Assembly: GCA_001552515.1 (NCBI GenBank)
Contig: BCRI01000002.1
Location: forward strand, 1 to 64,000
Source of the DNA: Sphaerimonospora mesophila NBRC 14179 = JCM 3151
GTDB taxonomy: Bacteria > Actinomycetota > Actinomycetes > Streptosporangiales > Streptosporangiaceae
Length of the DNA stretch: 64,000 bases
Direction: 5' to 3'
Shown in pieces: positions 26,613 to 35,417 of the stretch (within the stretch, counting starts at the first letter, position 1; each line of letters opens with the position of its first letter). A program made the translations under genes and the position numbers. Below the pieces are notes generated by a model. It saw only the letters and a list, made by a program, of their open reading frames with translations, did no database searches and was not told where the DNA came from.

Positions 26613-27310
26613 CGACGCTTCTTCTCGTACGGCACGGCCTCACCGAGCTGACCGGGCCCGTGCTCGCCGGACGGACCCCGGGCGTGCACCTCGACGGGCG
26701 CGGCCACGAGCAGGCCGACGCCCTGGCGCGGCGACTGGCGCCCCTCGAACTCGACGCGATCGTCTCCAGCCCACTGGAGCGGTGCCGGGAGACGGCGGCG
26801 GCCATCGCGCGCGGCCGGGCGCTGTCGGTGGAGACCGATGAGCGGTTCGAGGAGTGCGGTTACGGCGAGTGGACCGGCAGGCCGCTCGGGGATCTCGCCA
26901 AGGAGCCGCTGTGGCAGGTCGTGCAGGCCCATCCGAGCGCCGCGGTGTTCCCCGGCGGCGAGGCCATGGCCGAGGTGCAGAGCCGGGCCGTGCGCGCGGT
27001 ACGCGAATGGAACGAGCGGCTGGGCGACAAGGCGACCTACCTCGTGTGCAGCCACGGTGACGTGATCAAGGCGATCGTGGCGGACGCGCTCGGCCTGCAC
27101 CTGGACCAGTTCCAGCGGATCACCGTCGACCCGGCGTCCCTGACCGTGATCAGATACACCCCGCTGCGGCCGTTCCTGCTCAGGGCCAACGACGTCGGCG
27201 GCGAGGTCGGCAATCTAACGCCCCGGAGTGAGGTTCCGGAGGATACGGGCGGGGGAGAAAACATCACCGGAAGCGACGCCGCCGTCGGCGGTGGAGCCGG
27301 AACCACGTAA
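26609..27310 (+). CDS. Histidine phosphatase family protein, MSMEG_4193 type
   Basis: A 233-residue phosphomutase-like protein. The catalytic LLLVRHGLTE motif is at residues 4-13, SSPLERCRETA follows, the acid Glu is in EECGYGEW and the second His is in VCSHGDVIKAIV. The C-terminal 30 residues are a Gly-rich tail without structure. The family is conserved in actinobacteria beside DUF3090 and SCO1664-type proteins, exactly as here, but the substrate is unknown. Its TAA stop forms part of the -10 box of the next gene. Confidence 0.88.
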   Translation: MTTLLLVRHGLTELTGPVLAGRTPGVHLDGRGHEQADALARRLAPLELDAIVSSPLERCRETAAAIARGRALSVETDERFEECGYGEWTGRPLGDLAKEPLWQVVQAHPSAAVFPGGEAMAEVQSRAVRAVREWNERLGDKATYLVCSHGDVIKAIVADALGLHLDQFQRITVDPASLTVIRYTPLRPFLLRANDVGGEVGNLTPRSEVPEDTGGGENITGSDAAVGGGAGTT

Positions 27311-27313
27311 GGT
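27308..27313 (+). promoter_or_regulatory. -10 box giving a leaderless DUF3090 transcript
   Basis: TAAGGT lies 6 bases before the DUF3090 ATG and overlaps the stop codon of the upstream phosphatase gene. It suggests an internal promoter within the gene group. Confidence 0.45.
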
Positions 27314-27319
27314 CGGGCT

Positions 27320-27913
27320 ATGCCGGTCTTCGACTACGATCCGCCTGAGAGGTTCGTGGCTGGTGCCGTTGGGCAACCGGGCGCGCGAGCCTTCTTCCTG
27401 CAGGCCCGGGGCCAGGGTAGGATCACCACGGTCGCACTTGAGAAGTTCCAGGTCGCCGTGCTCGCCGATCGGCTGGACGAGCTGCTCGACGAGGTGCTGC
27501 GCCGTACCGGCGGGCGCGCCCCCGTCCCGGCGGTGGCGCCGACGGAACTGGCCGACGAAGGCCCGCTCGACCTGCCGCTCGACGAGGAGTTCCGGGTGGG
27601 GACGATGGCGCTCGCCTGGGACCCGGAGACCGCCCAGGTGATCATCGAGGCGCAGGAGGCGACCGACGAGGTCGAGATCGAGGACGATGAGGAGATCGCG
27701 GCTTCGCTCGGCGACCGTCCCGAGCCGGCCGTGCTGCGCGTGCGCATCAGCGCCGCGGAGGCCCGTGCGTTCAGCCGGCGCGCGCTGGAGATCGTCGCGG
27801 CCGGCCGCCCGCCCTGCCCGCTGTGCGGCAGGCCACTCGATCCGGAGGGCCACATCTGCGTCCGGCTCAACGGCCATCACCCCGGTGAGCTGTCCGGGCA
27901 GGGACCCGCATGA
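27320..27913 (+). CDS. DUF3090 protein with C-terminal zinc-ribbon-like Cys/His set
   Basis: A 197-residue actinobacterial protein of unknown function (DUF3090, TIGR03847 type). It starts PVFDYDPPERFVAGAVGQPG and carries an acidic stretch (EVEIEDDEEIAA) near residues 116-127. The C-terminus reads CPLCGRPLDPEGHICVRLNGH, a possible metal site with two Cys, a third Cys and two His. The gene sits between the phosphatase and the kinase-like SCO1664 gene, overlapping the latter as ATGA, so the two act together or are co-regulated. Confidence 0.85.
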   Translation: MPVFDYDPPERFVAGAVGQPGARAFFLQARGQGRITTVALEKFQVAVLADRLDELLDEVLRRTGGRAPVPAVAPTELADEGPLDLPLDEEFRVGTMALAWDPETAQVIIEAQEATDEVEIEDDEEIAASLGDRPEPAVLRVRISAAEARAFSRRALEIVAAGRPPCPLCGRPLDPEGHICVRLNGHHPGELSGQGPA

Positions 27914-28671
27914 CCGCCGGAGGCGAGCCGAGCTTCACAGAGATGGACGGTCCCGCGCTCGACGACGCCACCGCGTTGCGTCTGCTGCGGGACGGTGTGA
28001 TGGAGGTGGCCGGACGGCTGGTCGAGGCCACCAACATGACGCTCTACTGCACGATAAGGAACGGCCGGCACAGCGCCGCATGCGTGTACAAACCGGTGCG
28101 GGGGGAGCGTCCGCTGTGGGACTTCCCCGACGGCACCCTCGCAGCCCGGGAGGTCGCCGCCTACGAGGTCGCGGCGGTCACCGGCTGGCGGATCGTGCCC
28201 CCGACGGTCTACCGTGACGGCCCTTTCGGGCCCGGCATGGTGCAACTGTGGATCGACACCGATCCCGAGGCCGATCTGGTGGCCCTGATGCGCAGCAGCA
28301 ATCCGGCGCTGCGCCGCATGGCCGTGTTCGACGCGGTGGTCAACAACGCCGACCGCAAGGGCGGTCATCTGCTGCCGCTGCCCGACGGGCACGTGTACGG
28401 GGTCGATCACGGGGTCTGCTTCGCCGTGCAGGACAAGCTGCGCACGGTGCTGTGGCAGTGGCGGGGCAAGCCGCTCTCGCGTGAGGCGGTCTCCGTGCTG
28501 AACCGGCTGGAGCGTGAGATCGACAAAGGCCGGCTTGGCCGTAGACTACGGGAACTGCTCATCCCGGCCGAGGTCACGGCCACCCGGGACCGGGTCAGAC
28601 GCCTCATCGAGAGCGGCGTCCACCCCCACCCCTCGGAGGACTGGCCGGCCATCCCCTGGCCTCCCGTCTAG
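27910..28671 (+). CDS. SCO1664-type protein with PI3/4-kinase-like fold
   Basis: A 253-residue protein of the SCO1664 family (TIGR03843). The kinase-like core shows a Lys in CVYKPVRGE that could bind ATP phosphates, a catalytic-loop-like VVNNADRKGGHLL near residue 140 and a metal-loop-like VYGVDHGVCF near residue 163. These fit an atypical lipid-kinase-like fold, though activity has not been shown as far as I know. It overlaps DUF3090 as ATGA. The trio is conserved in actinobacteria, often near mshC, as here. Confidence 0.85.
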   Translation: MTAGGEPSFTEMDGPALDDATALRLLRDGVMEVAGRLVEATNMTLYCTIRNGRHSAACVYKPVRGERPLWDFPDGTLAAREVAAYEVAAVTGWRIVPPTVYRDGPFGPGMVQLWIDTDPEADLVALMRSSNPALRRMAVFDAVVNNADRKGGHLLPLPDGHVYGVDHGVCFAVQDKLRTVLWQWRGKPLSREAVSVLNRLEREIDKGRLGRRLRELLIPAEVTATRDRVRRLIESGVHPHPSEDWPAIPWPPV

Positions 28672-28742
28672 GACGTACGTCCAGGCGGACGACTCGGGGA
28701 AACACGGCTGATTCCGAGCGACTCTTGCATAAATCGTAGGGA

Positions 28743-28770
28743 TTGTGCACTCTGCAGAAGTCTCTACCGT
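28743..28770 (+). promoter_or_regulatory. Candidate promoter of the NRDE gene
   Basis: TTGTGC (28743-28748), a 16-base spacer and TACCGT (28765-28770) resemble -35 and -10 boxes. The start point would fall just before GGAGGG, giving a short leader to the TTG start at 28788. Confidence 0.45.
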
Positions 28771-28787
28771 TATGGAGGGAACGCGCA

Positions 28788-29528
28788 TTGTGTACGGTCA
28801 TCGTGAGCGTCACACCGGAGGCCTCGGCGCCGGTGCTCCTCGCCGGTGTGCGTGACGAGTTCGTCACCCGCCCCTGGATGTCCCCCGCACGCCACTGGCC
28901 CGCCCATCCCGGACTGATCGGTGGCCGGGACCTGGAGGCCGGCGGCACCTGGCTGGCCGCCGACCCGGCCGTGCCGCGGGTCGCCGCGCTGCTCAACGGG
29001 CGGGGCGCCGCGGCGCCGCCGGCCGCCCGCAGGTCTCGCGGCGAGCTCCCGCTGCTGGCCGCCGAAGCCGGTGAGCTCCCGCCCGTGGAACTGCGCCGCT
29101 ACGATCCGTTCCATCTGCTGATCGGCGGGATCGACGGAGTGCGACTGTGGAGCTGGGACGGTGACCGGCTCACCGAGGACAAGCTGCCCCCGGGGCTGCA
29201 CATGGTGGTCAACTCCGGATGGGAACGCGGCGACCGCGACCCCAGGGCCGCGTGGTTCCTGCCGAGGTTCGCCGCCGCACCGCGGCCGCGGTGGCGGGAG
29301 GGCTGCTCACCGGCGCGTTTCTGGGGCGAGTGGCTGCGCCTGAGCTCGACGGCCGACCTGCCCGGCGACGATCCCCGGGCCCTGCTGGTCCGGCGCACGC
29401 TGCCCGACGGCCGGGTCTTCGCGAGCCTGTCGGTCACGCTGGTCGCCCTGGCCGAGCGCGGCCTGCGCTATGATTTCTGCCCGCTGCCCGACGACCTGTC
29501 CTCCTGGCATCAGGTGGACACCGGCTGA
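28788..29528 (+). CDS. NRDE/TANGO2 family protein
   Basis: A 246-residue protein whose N-terminus reads Met-Cys-Thr-Val-Ile-Val, the conserved beginning of the NRDE (TANGO2) family, when TTG at 28788 is used as start. TATGGAGGG lies 8 bases upstream and supports this choice. Cys2 is the conserved family residue. The name-giving Asn-Arg-Asp-Glu appears as VRDE in [11 protein letters not shown], so the Asn is replaced. Later family-like parts are [14 protein letters not shown] and [14 protein letters not shown]. Function is unknown; the eukaryotic relative is linked to heme and lipid handling. Confidence 0.75.
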   Translation: MCTVIVSVTPEASAPVLLAGVRDEFVTRPWMSPARHWPAHPGLIGGRDLEAGGTWLAADPAVPRVAALLNGRGAAAPPAARRSRGELPLLAAEAGELPPVELRRYDPFHLLIGGIDGVRLWSWDGDRLTEDKLPPGLHMVVNSGWERGDRDPRAAWFLPRFAAAPRPRWREGCSPARFWGEWLRLSSTADLPGDDPRALLVRRTLPDGRVFASLSVTLVALAERGLRYDFCPLPDDLSSWHQVDTG

Positions 29529-29550
29529 ACGGAATCGGCGGGGGCGCGGA

Positions 29551-29556
29551 TAGGCT
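29551..29556 (+). promoter_or_regulatory. -10 box giving a leaderless mshC transcript
   Basis: TAGGCT lies 7 bases before the mshC ATG and no ribosome-binding sequence is present. The same hexamer precedes uppP. Confidence 0.5.
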
Positions 29557-29563
29557 TCAGACC

Positions 29564-30775
29564 ATGCGATCGTGGTCTGTCCCGAATGTCCCCAGGTTGC
29601 CCGGTTCAGGTCTTCCGCTCCGGCTGTACGACACCGCCGTCCGCGAGATCCGCGAGACCGCTCCATCCGGGGAGGCCCGGATGTACGTCTGCGGCATCAC
29701 GCCGTACGACGCGACCCATCTCGGGCACGCGAACACCTATCTCGCCTTCGACCTGATCAATCGTGCCTGGCGGGACGCGGGACACGGCGTCCACTACACC
29801 CAGAACGCCACCGACGTGGACGATCCCCTGCTGGAACGTGCCGAGGCGACGGGCCGGGACTGGCGGGAGCTCGCCGAGGGCGAGATCGAGCTGTTCCGGT
29901 CGGACATGGAGGCGCTGCGCATCCTGCCGCCCCGCGAGTACGTGGGCGTCACCGAGGTCATCGGCCAGATCGCCGACCTGATCGGCCGGCTCGCCGAGCG
30001 GGACGCCACCTACGAGCTCGACGGTGACGTCTACTTCCCGGTCTCCGCCGCCCCCAAGTTCGGAGCCGTCTCCGGCCTGCCGGAGGAGACCATGCTGGAG
30101 CTGTTCGCCGAGCGTGGCGGGGATCCCGGGCGTGCGGGCAAGCGTCACCCGCTCGACTGGCTGCTGTGGCGGCGCGAACGTCCCGGCGAGCCCTCCTGGC
30201 CCTCCTCGTTCGGCCCCGGCCGCCCCGGCTGGCACATCGAGTGCACCGCCATCGCGCTGGGCAACCTCGGCAGCGGCTTCGACGTCGCGGGCGGCGGCTC
30301 CGACCTGGTCTTCCCCCACCACGAGATGGGCGCCTGCGAGGGGCACGTCGCCACCGGCGAGTGGCCGTTCGCCCGGGCGTACGTGCACGCCGGGATGGTC
30401 GGCCTCGACGGCGAGAAGATGTCGAAGTCCCGCGGCAACCTCGTGTTCGTGTCCCGCCTGCGGGAGACGGCCGACCCCATGGCCATCCGGCTCGCGCTGC
30501 TGGCCCGCCACTACCGAGACGACTGGGAGTGGACGCCGGAGCAGCTCGCCGAGGCCGAGGCCAGGCTGGCCCGGTGGCGCGCAGCGGTGGCCCGCCCGGC
30601 CGGCCCGGACGGCGCCGCGGTGCTCGCCGGGGTGCGCGAGCGGATCGCCGGTGACCTGGACGCACCGGGGGCGCTCGCGATCATCGACGCGTGGGCGGCG
30701 GCCGAGGGGGACGACGCCGCGGCCCCCGGCCTGGTCCGCGATCTGGCCGACGCGCTGCTCGGCCTGGCCCTCTGA
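29564..30775 (+). CDS. mshC: Cysteine:GlcN-Ins ligase MshC (mycothiol synthesis)
   Basis: A 403-residue ligase that joins cysteine to glucosaminyl-inositol using ATP, the third step of mycothiol synthesis. It is a class I cysteinyl-tRNA synthetase relative: zinc/cysteine site in [10 protein letters not shown], the HIGH-like [20 protein letters not shown], the zinc His pair in [12 protein letters not shown], and KMSKS in [10 protein letters not shown]. The N-terminus ([20 protein letters not shown]) and the shorter length separate it from CysS. Mycothiol is confined to actinobacteria, which places the organism. Confidence 0.95.
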   Translation: MRSWSVPNVPRLPGSGLPLRLYDTAVREIRETAPSGEARMYVCGITPYDATHLGHANTYLAFDLINRAWRDAGHGVHYTQNATDVDDPLLERAEATGRDWRELAEGEIELFRSDMEALRILPPREYVGVTEVIGQIADLIGRLAERDATYELDGDVYFPVSAAPKFGAVSGLPEETMLELFAERGGDPGRAGKRHPLDWLLWRRERPGEPSWPSSFGPGRPGWHIECTAIALGNLGSGFDVAGGGSDLVFPHHEMGACEGHVATGEWPFARAYVHAGMVGLDGEKMSKSRGNLVFVSRLRETADPMAIRLALLARHYRDDWEWTPEQLAEAEARLARWRAAVARPAGPDGAAVLAGVRERIAGDLDAPGALAIIDAWAAAEGDDAAAPGLVRDLADALLGLAL

Positions 30776-30963
30776 CCGGGTCGCGCACCGATCCCTCGAT
30801 CATCCGCAGGTTCAGCCGATCACCAAGTTTTCCACAGCCCCGGCTCAAGATGGGCTGGTTGCATTGAGCCTGCTATAGCGTCGAGCACGGTCGTGCCGGA
30901 CGCCGGACCGGTGTGGGCCGGACGTCGGGCGCGGGCTTGTTCGGGCAAGGGGGAGCGGTGCGG

Positions 30964-32334
30964 GTGGGGTTTCGCCGACGGGCCGTCAGGGCCGCCGGGG
31001 CACTGATCGCCGGGCTGGTCGTGCTGGCCTGCTCGGGGACGGTGAGCGGGGCGTCGAGTGACGCTCCGGGTAACGCCGCCGCGAGCACCGCCGCCGCGGC
31101 GAGCCCGGGTTCGGCGACAGCGGCGGCGGTGCCGGAGGCGGAGGCCGGAAAGGGCTCCTCCTCCGGCTGGCCGGTCGTCGGTTTCACGCATACGCAGTAC
31201 ACGGCGGACTACGGTGACCGAGACGCGATCGCCTCGGTGCACCGGGCGCTGGCGCAGCGACGGCTGCTGCAGAACCAGCACATCATGGGCTTCGGCGCGC
31301 TCAACCCGGAGCCGAGCCCCGGCAGATACGAATTCGCCTCGCTCGACGAGAGGATCGACCTGATCCGGGAGACCGGCGGCATTCCGATCATCACGCTGTG
31401 CTGCGCCCCCGACTGGATGAAGGGCGGCAAGCCCGGCGAGACCGACTGGCGGCACATCGAACGGGCGCCGGAGCCCGAGCACTACCAGGACTTCGCCGAC
31501 CTCGCCGCCAAGGTGGCGCAGCGGTACCCCGACGTGACCCACTACATCGTCTGGAACGAGTTGAAGGGCTTCTTCGACGAGTCCAAGCACCGGTGGAACT
31601 ACGAGGGATACACCGCCATGTACAACAAGGTGTACAAGGCGCTCAAGGCGGTCAATCCGAAGATCAAGGTAGGCGGGCCCTACCCGGTGATGGCCGACTT
31701 CGATGCCCCGTCCGAGCTGCACGGGTCCTGGGGGAACGTCGACCAGCGGGTGCTCGACGCGCTGCGCTACTGGAACAGGCACAAGCTTGGGGCCGACTTC
31801 GTCGTCGTGGACGGGACGGCCGAGAGCGAGGAGGGCATGCTGCCCGACGACTTCGGCGCGCAGCGCAAGTTCGCGGCGATCGGGCGCTGGCTGCACCACA
31901 ACATCAAGCTGCCGATCTGGTGGGCCGAGTGGTATCCGGAGCCGATCCGCTCGGGCTGGTCCGACGCCAAACGCCTCGCGGTGAGCGCGGTGTCGCTGAT
32001 GGAGCTCACCAAGAGCGAAGCCGAGACCGTCCTGTACTGGAACCGTCAGGAGCCGGGCCGGGAGTGCCCGGTCGGCTGCCTGTGGACCGACCCCCGCGTC
32101 AAGGGAGGGGGCCGGCCGACGCGGATGCTCGCGCTCCTGCAGGATTTCGCCCGCTGGTTCCCCAAGGGCGCCAAGACGGTCCACGTCCACGCCTCGCCGT
32201 CGTCGGTGCGGGTGCTCGCGCAGCGGGCGCGGATGCTGGTCGTCAACACCTCGGGAGAGCGGGTCCGGGCCGAGGTGGACGGCAGGAGACTCGATCTGAC
32301 CCCGTACGAGGTGCGCTGGATCTCCCGCACCTGA
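30964..32334 (+). CDS. Exported GH39-like glycoside hydrolase (paralogue 1)
   Basis: A 456-residue TIM-barrel hydrolase-like lipoprotein. The signal peptide ends VVLAC near residue 22, a lipobox; an Ala/Ser-rich linker follows. The barrel contains QNQHIMGFGALNPEPSPG, TLCCAPDWMKGGKPGETDW, the likely acid/base Glu in YIVWNELKGF and the likely nucleophile Glu in IWWAEWYPE, the WNE plus WxE pattern of clan GH-A families such as GH39. A small C-terminal beta domain follows (VNTSGERVRAEVDG). GTG at 30964 is preferred over 30958 because GGGGGAG is then 8 bases away. A close paralogue is at 37794. Probable role: trimming a locus-made polysaccharide. Confidence 0.75.
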   Translation: MGFRRRAVRAAGALIAGLVVLACSGTVSGASSDAPGNAAASTAAAASPGSATAAAVPEAEAGKGSSSGWPVVGFTHTQYTADYGDRDAIASVHRALAQRRLLQNQHIMGFGALNPEPSPGRYEFASLDERIDLIRETGGIPIITLCCAPDWMKGGKPGETDWRHIERAPEPEHYQDFADLAAKVAQRYPDVTHYIVWNELKGFFDESKHRWNYEGYTAMYNKVYKALKAVNPKIKVGGPYPVMADFDAPSELHGSWGNVDQRVLDALRYWNRHKLGADFVVVDGTAESEEGMLPDDFGAQRKFAAIGRWLHHNIKLPIWWAEWYPEPIRSGWSDAKRLAVSAVSLMELTKSEAETVLYWNRQEPGRECPVGCLWTDPRVKGGGRPTRMLALLQDFARWFPKGAKTVHVHASPSSVRVLAQRARMLVVNTSGERVRAEVDGRRLDLTPYEVRWISRT

Positions 32335-32347
32335 CCGGCGGTCTCGC

Positions 32348-32353
32348 TACGAT
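32348..32353 (+). promoter_or_regulatory. -10 box giving a near-leaderless glycosyltransferase transcript
   Basis: TACGAT ends 8 bases before the ATG at 32362, with no Shine-Dalgarno sequence in between. Confidence 0.45.
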
Positions 32354-32361
32354 CTGCTTGC

Positions 32362-33315
32362 ATGAACGAGCGAGTCCCGCCTTCCGTCGCGGCCGTGATC
32401 TGCACCCGAGGTGACCGCCCGGAGTTTCTCCGGGAGGCCATCGCCTCGATCGTCGAGCAGGACTATCCCGGTCCTGTCGAAGTGATGGTCGTGTTCGACC
32501 GGGCCGAGCCCGACGAGAGCCTGACCGAGCCGGTGGCCGGACGTGAGGGGGCGGCGGGACCGGCGCGCCGGGTCCGCGTCATGCGCAACGATCGTGCTCC
32601 CGGGCTGCCGGCCGGCCGCAACGCCGGGATCCTCGCCACCGAGTCCGAGCTGGTGGGCTTCTGCGACGACGACGACCTGTGGCTGCCGGACAAGCTGACC
32701 CACCAGGTCGCCGCGCTGCGGGAGCGCCCGCGCGCGCTGTTCGCCTCCTGCGGAGCGGAGACCGTCTACACGGACCGGACCGTCACCTGCCTGTGGCGCA
32801 AACCGCAGATCGCCCATGTGGATCTGCTGCACTCGCGGATCAAGGAGGCGTGCGCGGACTCGTTCCTCGTGCGCAGGGAGGCCTTCTTCGGGCCGGTGGG
32901 CCTGTTCGCCGAGGACATCCCGGGCGGGTTCGGCGAGGACTACGAGATGCTGCTGCGAGCCGCACGCCACTCGCCCATCGTGTACGTGCCCGTGGTCGGG
33001 GTCAGGGTGCGGGTCCACGGCCGGACCTCGCACTTCACCGGACACTGGGCGACGATCGCCACCGCCTGCGAGTGGCTGCTCGCCGGCTACCCGGAGTTCT
33101 CCACCGAGCGCCGCGGATTCGCCCGGATCGCCGGGCAGATCGGCATCGCGTGGGGCATGTTCGGGATGCGGCGGAACGCGCTGCGCTGGGCCCGCCGGTC
33201 GTTCCTCGCCAGCCCGTTGGAGATCAGGTCATACGTGGTCGCCGCGCTGGCGCTCGGTCTGGTGCCCAGGCCGTGGGTCCAGCGCCGCCTCGATGCCGCG
33301 GGCGCGACCAGCTAG
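32362..33315 (+). CDS. Family 2 glycosyltransferase
   Basis: A 317-residue GT-A enzyme. The N-terminal strand is VAAVICTRGDRPEFLREAI, the nucleotide-sugar region LPAGRNAGILAT, and the metal-binding acidic run is FCDDDDLWLPDK. A later acidic GEDYEMLLRAAR matches the ED motif of the catalytic base. The C-terminus (about 270-317) is helical and basic and may bind the membrane. It follows the first GH39-like gene by 27 bases and is convergent with the deacetylase. It probably adds a sugar in synthesis of the locus polysaccharide; donor and acceptor are unknown. Confidence 0.88.
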   Translation: MNERVPPSVAAVICTRGDRPEFLREAIASIVEQDYPGPVEVMVVFDRAEPDESLTEPVAGREGAAGPARRVRVMRNDRAPGLPAGRNAGILATESELVGFCDDDDLWLPDKLTHQVAALRERPRALFASCGAETVYTDRTVTCLWRKPQIAHVDLLHSRIKEACADSFLVRREAFFGPVGLFAEDIPGGFGEDYEMLLRAARHSPIVYVPVVGVRVRVHGRTSHFTGHWATIATACEWLLAGYPEFSTERRGFARIAGQIGIAWGMFGMRRNALRWARRSFLASPLEIRSYVVAALALGLVPRPWVQRRLDAAGATS

Positions 33316-33335
33316 AGCTTTCCGGGTGCGGGGCC

Positions 33336-34130
33336 TCAGAGGGGGGCGTGGTCCGCGAGGCGGGCGATGCCCTCCAGGAGAGGCGGCACGGCCACCATGT
33401 GCCCGGCGGTGATGTGGCCGGCCGCGCGGACCGGCCTGATCCGGCGGAGCCGGGTGCGCAGCCACTTCTCGGCCGGCGCCACCCGCAGCCGCAGCGGCCC
33501 GTACCGATCCCCGACACAGGATCGGGTGTAGGCGTAGGGGGCGGGCTCCGGATACGGGTCGACGGTGACGCATCCGTAGGCGTACCCGGCGGCCCGCACC
33601 GCCCCGAGCACCCGCTCGTCGGCGAAGCCGTACGGATAGCAGATGCCGTCGGCGGGCTGGCCGGTGATCTCCTGGAGGACGGCCCGGCTGGTGACCAGCT
33701 CGTGTTCGAGAGCCTCGTCGTCCAATGTGGTCAGCGCGGTGTGGGTGAGCCCGTGAGAGGCGATCTCCATGCCCTCATCGCCGATCTCCCGGAGCTGGTC
33801 GGCGGTGAGCAGCGGCTTGCGCGGTCCCGGCTCATCCCAGCTGTTGTATTGGCCGAGCAGCCCGGAGACGATGTAAAGGCTGGCCGTGAAACCGTACCGT
33901 CGCAGCACGGGCAGTGCGTGCGGCAGGAAGTCGGCGTATCCGTCGTCGAACGTGAGCGCGACCAGGTCACGAGGGTCGCCGGCGGCCAGCAGCTCCCGGG
34001 TGGAAACGCCCCGCTTGCCCTGCTTGTAAAGCCACCTGATCTGGGCCTCGAATTTCTTCGGATTCACCGTCAGCGTATAAGGATCGTACGTGTAATGGTC
34101 GATCGAGTGATACATCCAGATCGCAGGCAC
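33336..34130 (-). CDS. Polysaccharide deacetylase (CE4 family)
   Basis: A 264-residue NodB-fold deacetylase. Motif 1 is LTFDDGYADFLPHA with the catalytic base Asp and metal Asp, motif 2 is ASHGLTHTAL with the two metal His, and motif 3-like CYPYGFAD follows. There is no signal peptide, so it may act inside the cell or on lipid-linked sugars at the inner face. The GTG at 34130 is preceded 6 bases upstream by TAGAGT, suggesting a leaderless transcript. Its place between a glycosyltransferase and a GNAT gene fits modification of an amino-sugar-containing polymer. Confidence 0.9.
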   Translation of the reverse strand: MPAIWMYHSIDHYTYDPYTLTVNPKKFEAQIRWLYKQGKRGVSTRELLAAGDPRDLVALTFDDGYADFLPHALPVLRRYGFTASLYIVSGLLGQYNSWDEPGPRKPLLTADQLREIGDEGMEIASHGLTHTALTTLDDEALEHELVTSRAVLQEITGQPADGICYPYGFADERVLGAVRAAGYAYGCVTVDPYPEPAPYAYTRSCVGDRYGPLRLRVAPAEKWLRTRLRRIRPVRAAGHITAGHMVAVPPLLEGIARLADHAPL

Positions 34131-34136
34131 ACCGCG

Positions 34137-34142
34137 ACTCTA
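34137..34142 (-). promoter_or_regulatory. -10 box giving a leaderless deacetylase transcript
   Basis: TAGAGT on the minus strand ends 6 bases before the GTG start of the deacetylase. No ribosome-binding sequence is present. Confidence 0.45.
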
Positions 34143-34258
34143 CAAAATGCCGGGCCGCACCACGATTGCCCGTTACGCCATCGTGACCCGATCGTAGGGT
34201 CGCACGTATTCTCGTGCGCCGATAACTCGTGCAATCGATTCGCATCCGGAAAGCGGGT

Positions 34259-35362
34259 TTATCGGTCGATGGGAGTTTTCTCCGAATCGCCGCGTAGCCT
34301 GCCGTAGCCGCGGAGCATCCGGTCGGCGAGGCCGTGCAGCCGGGGGGTGTCGAGGACGTACTGCCGGGCCCGGCGGACCGGTGTGTTGCGCACCCAGTGC
34401 AGCGCGGCCCCGGCGGAGCGGCGGCGGGCGCAGCCCTCGGCCACCGGGTGACCCCCCGTGCGCAGCGTCTGCTTGTAGTCGTCGCCCTTGCTGGTGCTCC
34501 AGTCCATCTGCCGGATCCCCGCCTCTGCGGCCGCCCTGGCCATGAGCAGGTGCTGGAGCAGGCCGGGGGAGTACTTCCCGTAGTCGGCGTCGTAGGCGGG
34601 GAACCACCCGGCCAGCAGGGACGGCGAGCGCAGCCCGATGTGGCCGGCGATCGGCTCCTCGCCCGCGTACAGCATGGTGAGCGCGCCCGAGCAGCCGGGA
34701 GCCTGGCCGGCGTGCAGCCGCTCGACCAGCTCGACGACCCACGGCTGCCCGAAGCGGTCGGGCCGGCCGATGCGCCGATATTGGGCGGACTTCCACTTCA
34801 TGAGCAGGCGCAGCTCCGCGACGCTGGGGGAGTGCAGCTCCACCCGCGGCTCCCCGATCTCGCGGCCGAGCTTGCGCAGCCGGGACATCGCCGTCTTGAT
34901 CGTGCGGGGCGACCGCGCCTTGATCCGCTCCAGGTAGGCGTCGTAGCCGTCGGCCACGTCGATGAGCACGGACTCGGCGGTGAGCGCCGCGTGCGGGGCG
35001 AACCACGGCTGGCCGCCCACCAGGAACTCGAACTCCCAGACGGCCAGGCCGGCGCCCTTCAGCAGCGCGGCCGTGTCGAACTCGGCGCCCGGCGCGTGCA
35101 CCACGCCCTGGGCGAACGACACCCACCCGGCGATCGGCCTGCCCACGCCCATCGCATGCCGCTCGAAGGGGAAGAACCCGACGTTGCGGCCGCCCTCGGA
35201 GATCACCGCGACGAACGCGTCGGGCCGAACCTCCCCGGCCGCGATCGCGAACTCGGGGGCGAGGAACGGGCTGGCCAGCTCCGGCAGGGACCGCTGCATC
35301 GCCCGCCACTCGGCGATCTCGCCGGGACCCAGCTCGCCGGGGCGTATGACCGAGATCTGCAT
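34259..35362 (-). CDS. GNAT acyltransferase, CelD/BcsL-like (paralogue 1)
   Basis: A 367-residue protein with the double-GNAT look of CelD/BcsL and FemAB-like proteins. It starts MQISVIRPGELGPGEIAEWR, has SPFLAPEFAIAAGEVRPDAFVAV, YDAYLERIKARSPRTIK, KWKSAQYRRIGRPDRF and the acyl-CoA-type GWFPAYDADYGKYSPGLLQH. Family members are linked to acylation in exopolysaccharide or cellulose synthesis. The ATG follows GAAGGA by 5 bases. A paralogue at 36649 shares start and core. The two may add acyl groups to different sugars; this is inference. Confidence 0.8.
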   Translation of the reverse strand: MQISVIRPGELGPGEIAEWRAMQRSLPELASPFLAPEFAIAAGEVRPDAFVAVISEGGRNVGFFPFERHAMGVGRPIAGWVSFAQGVVHAPGAEFDTAALLKGAGLAVWEFEFLVGGQPWFAPHAALTAESVLIDVADGYDAYLERIKARSPRTIKTAMSRLRKLGREIGEPRVELHSPSVAELRLLMKWKSAQYRRIGRPDRFGQPWVVELVERLHAGQAPGCSGALTMLYAGEEPIAGHIGLRSPSLLAGWFPAYDADYGKYSPGLLQHLLMARAAAEAGIRQMDWSTSKGDDYKQTLRTGGHPVAEGCARRRSAGAALHWVRNTPVRRARQYVLDTPRLHGLADRMLRGYGRLRGDSEKTPIDR

Positions 35363-35417
35363 GTATTCCTTCTCAGAGACGGAGATCCTCCATCGTAGGT
35401 TGTGCCACTCTGGTCAG

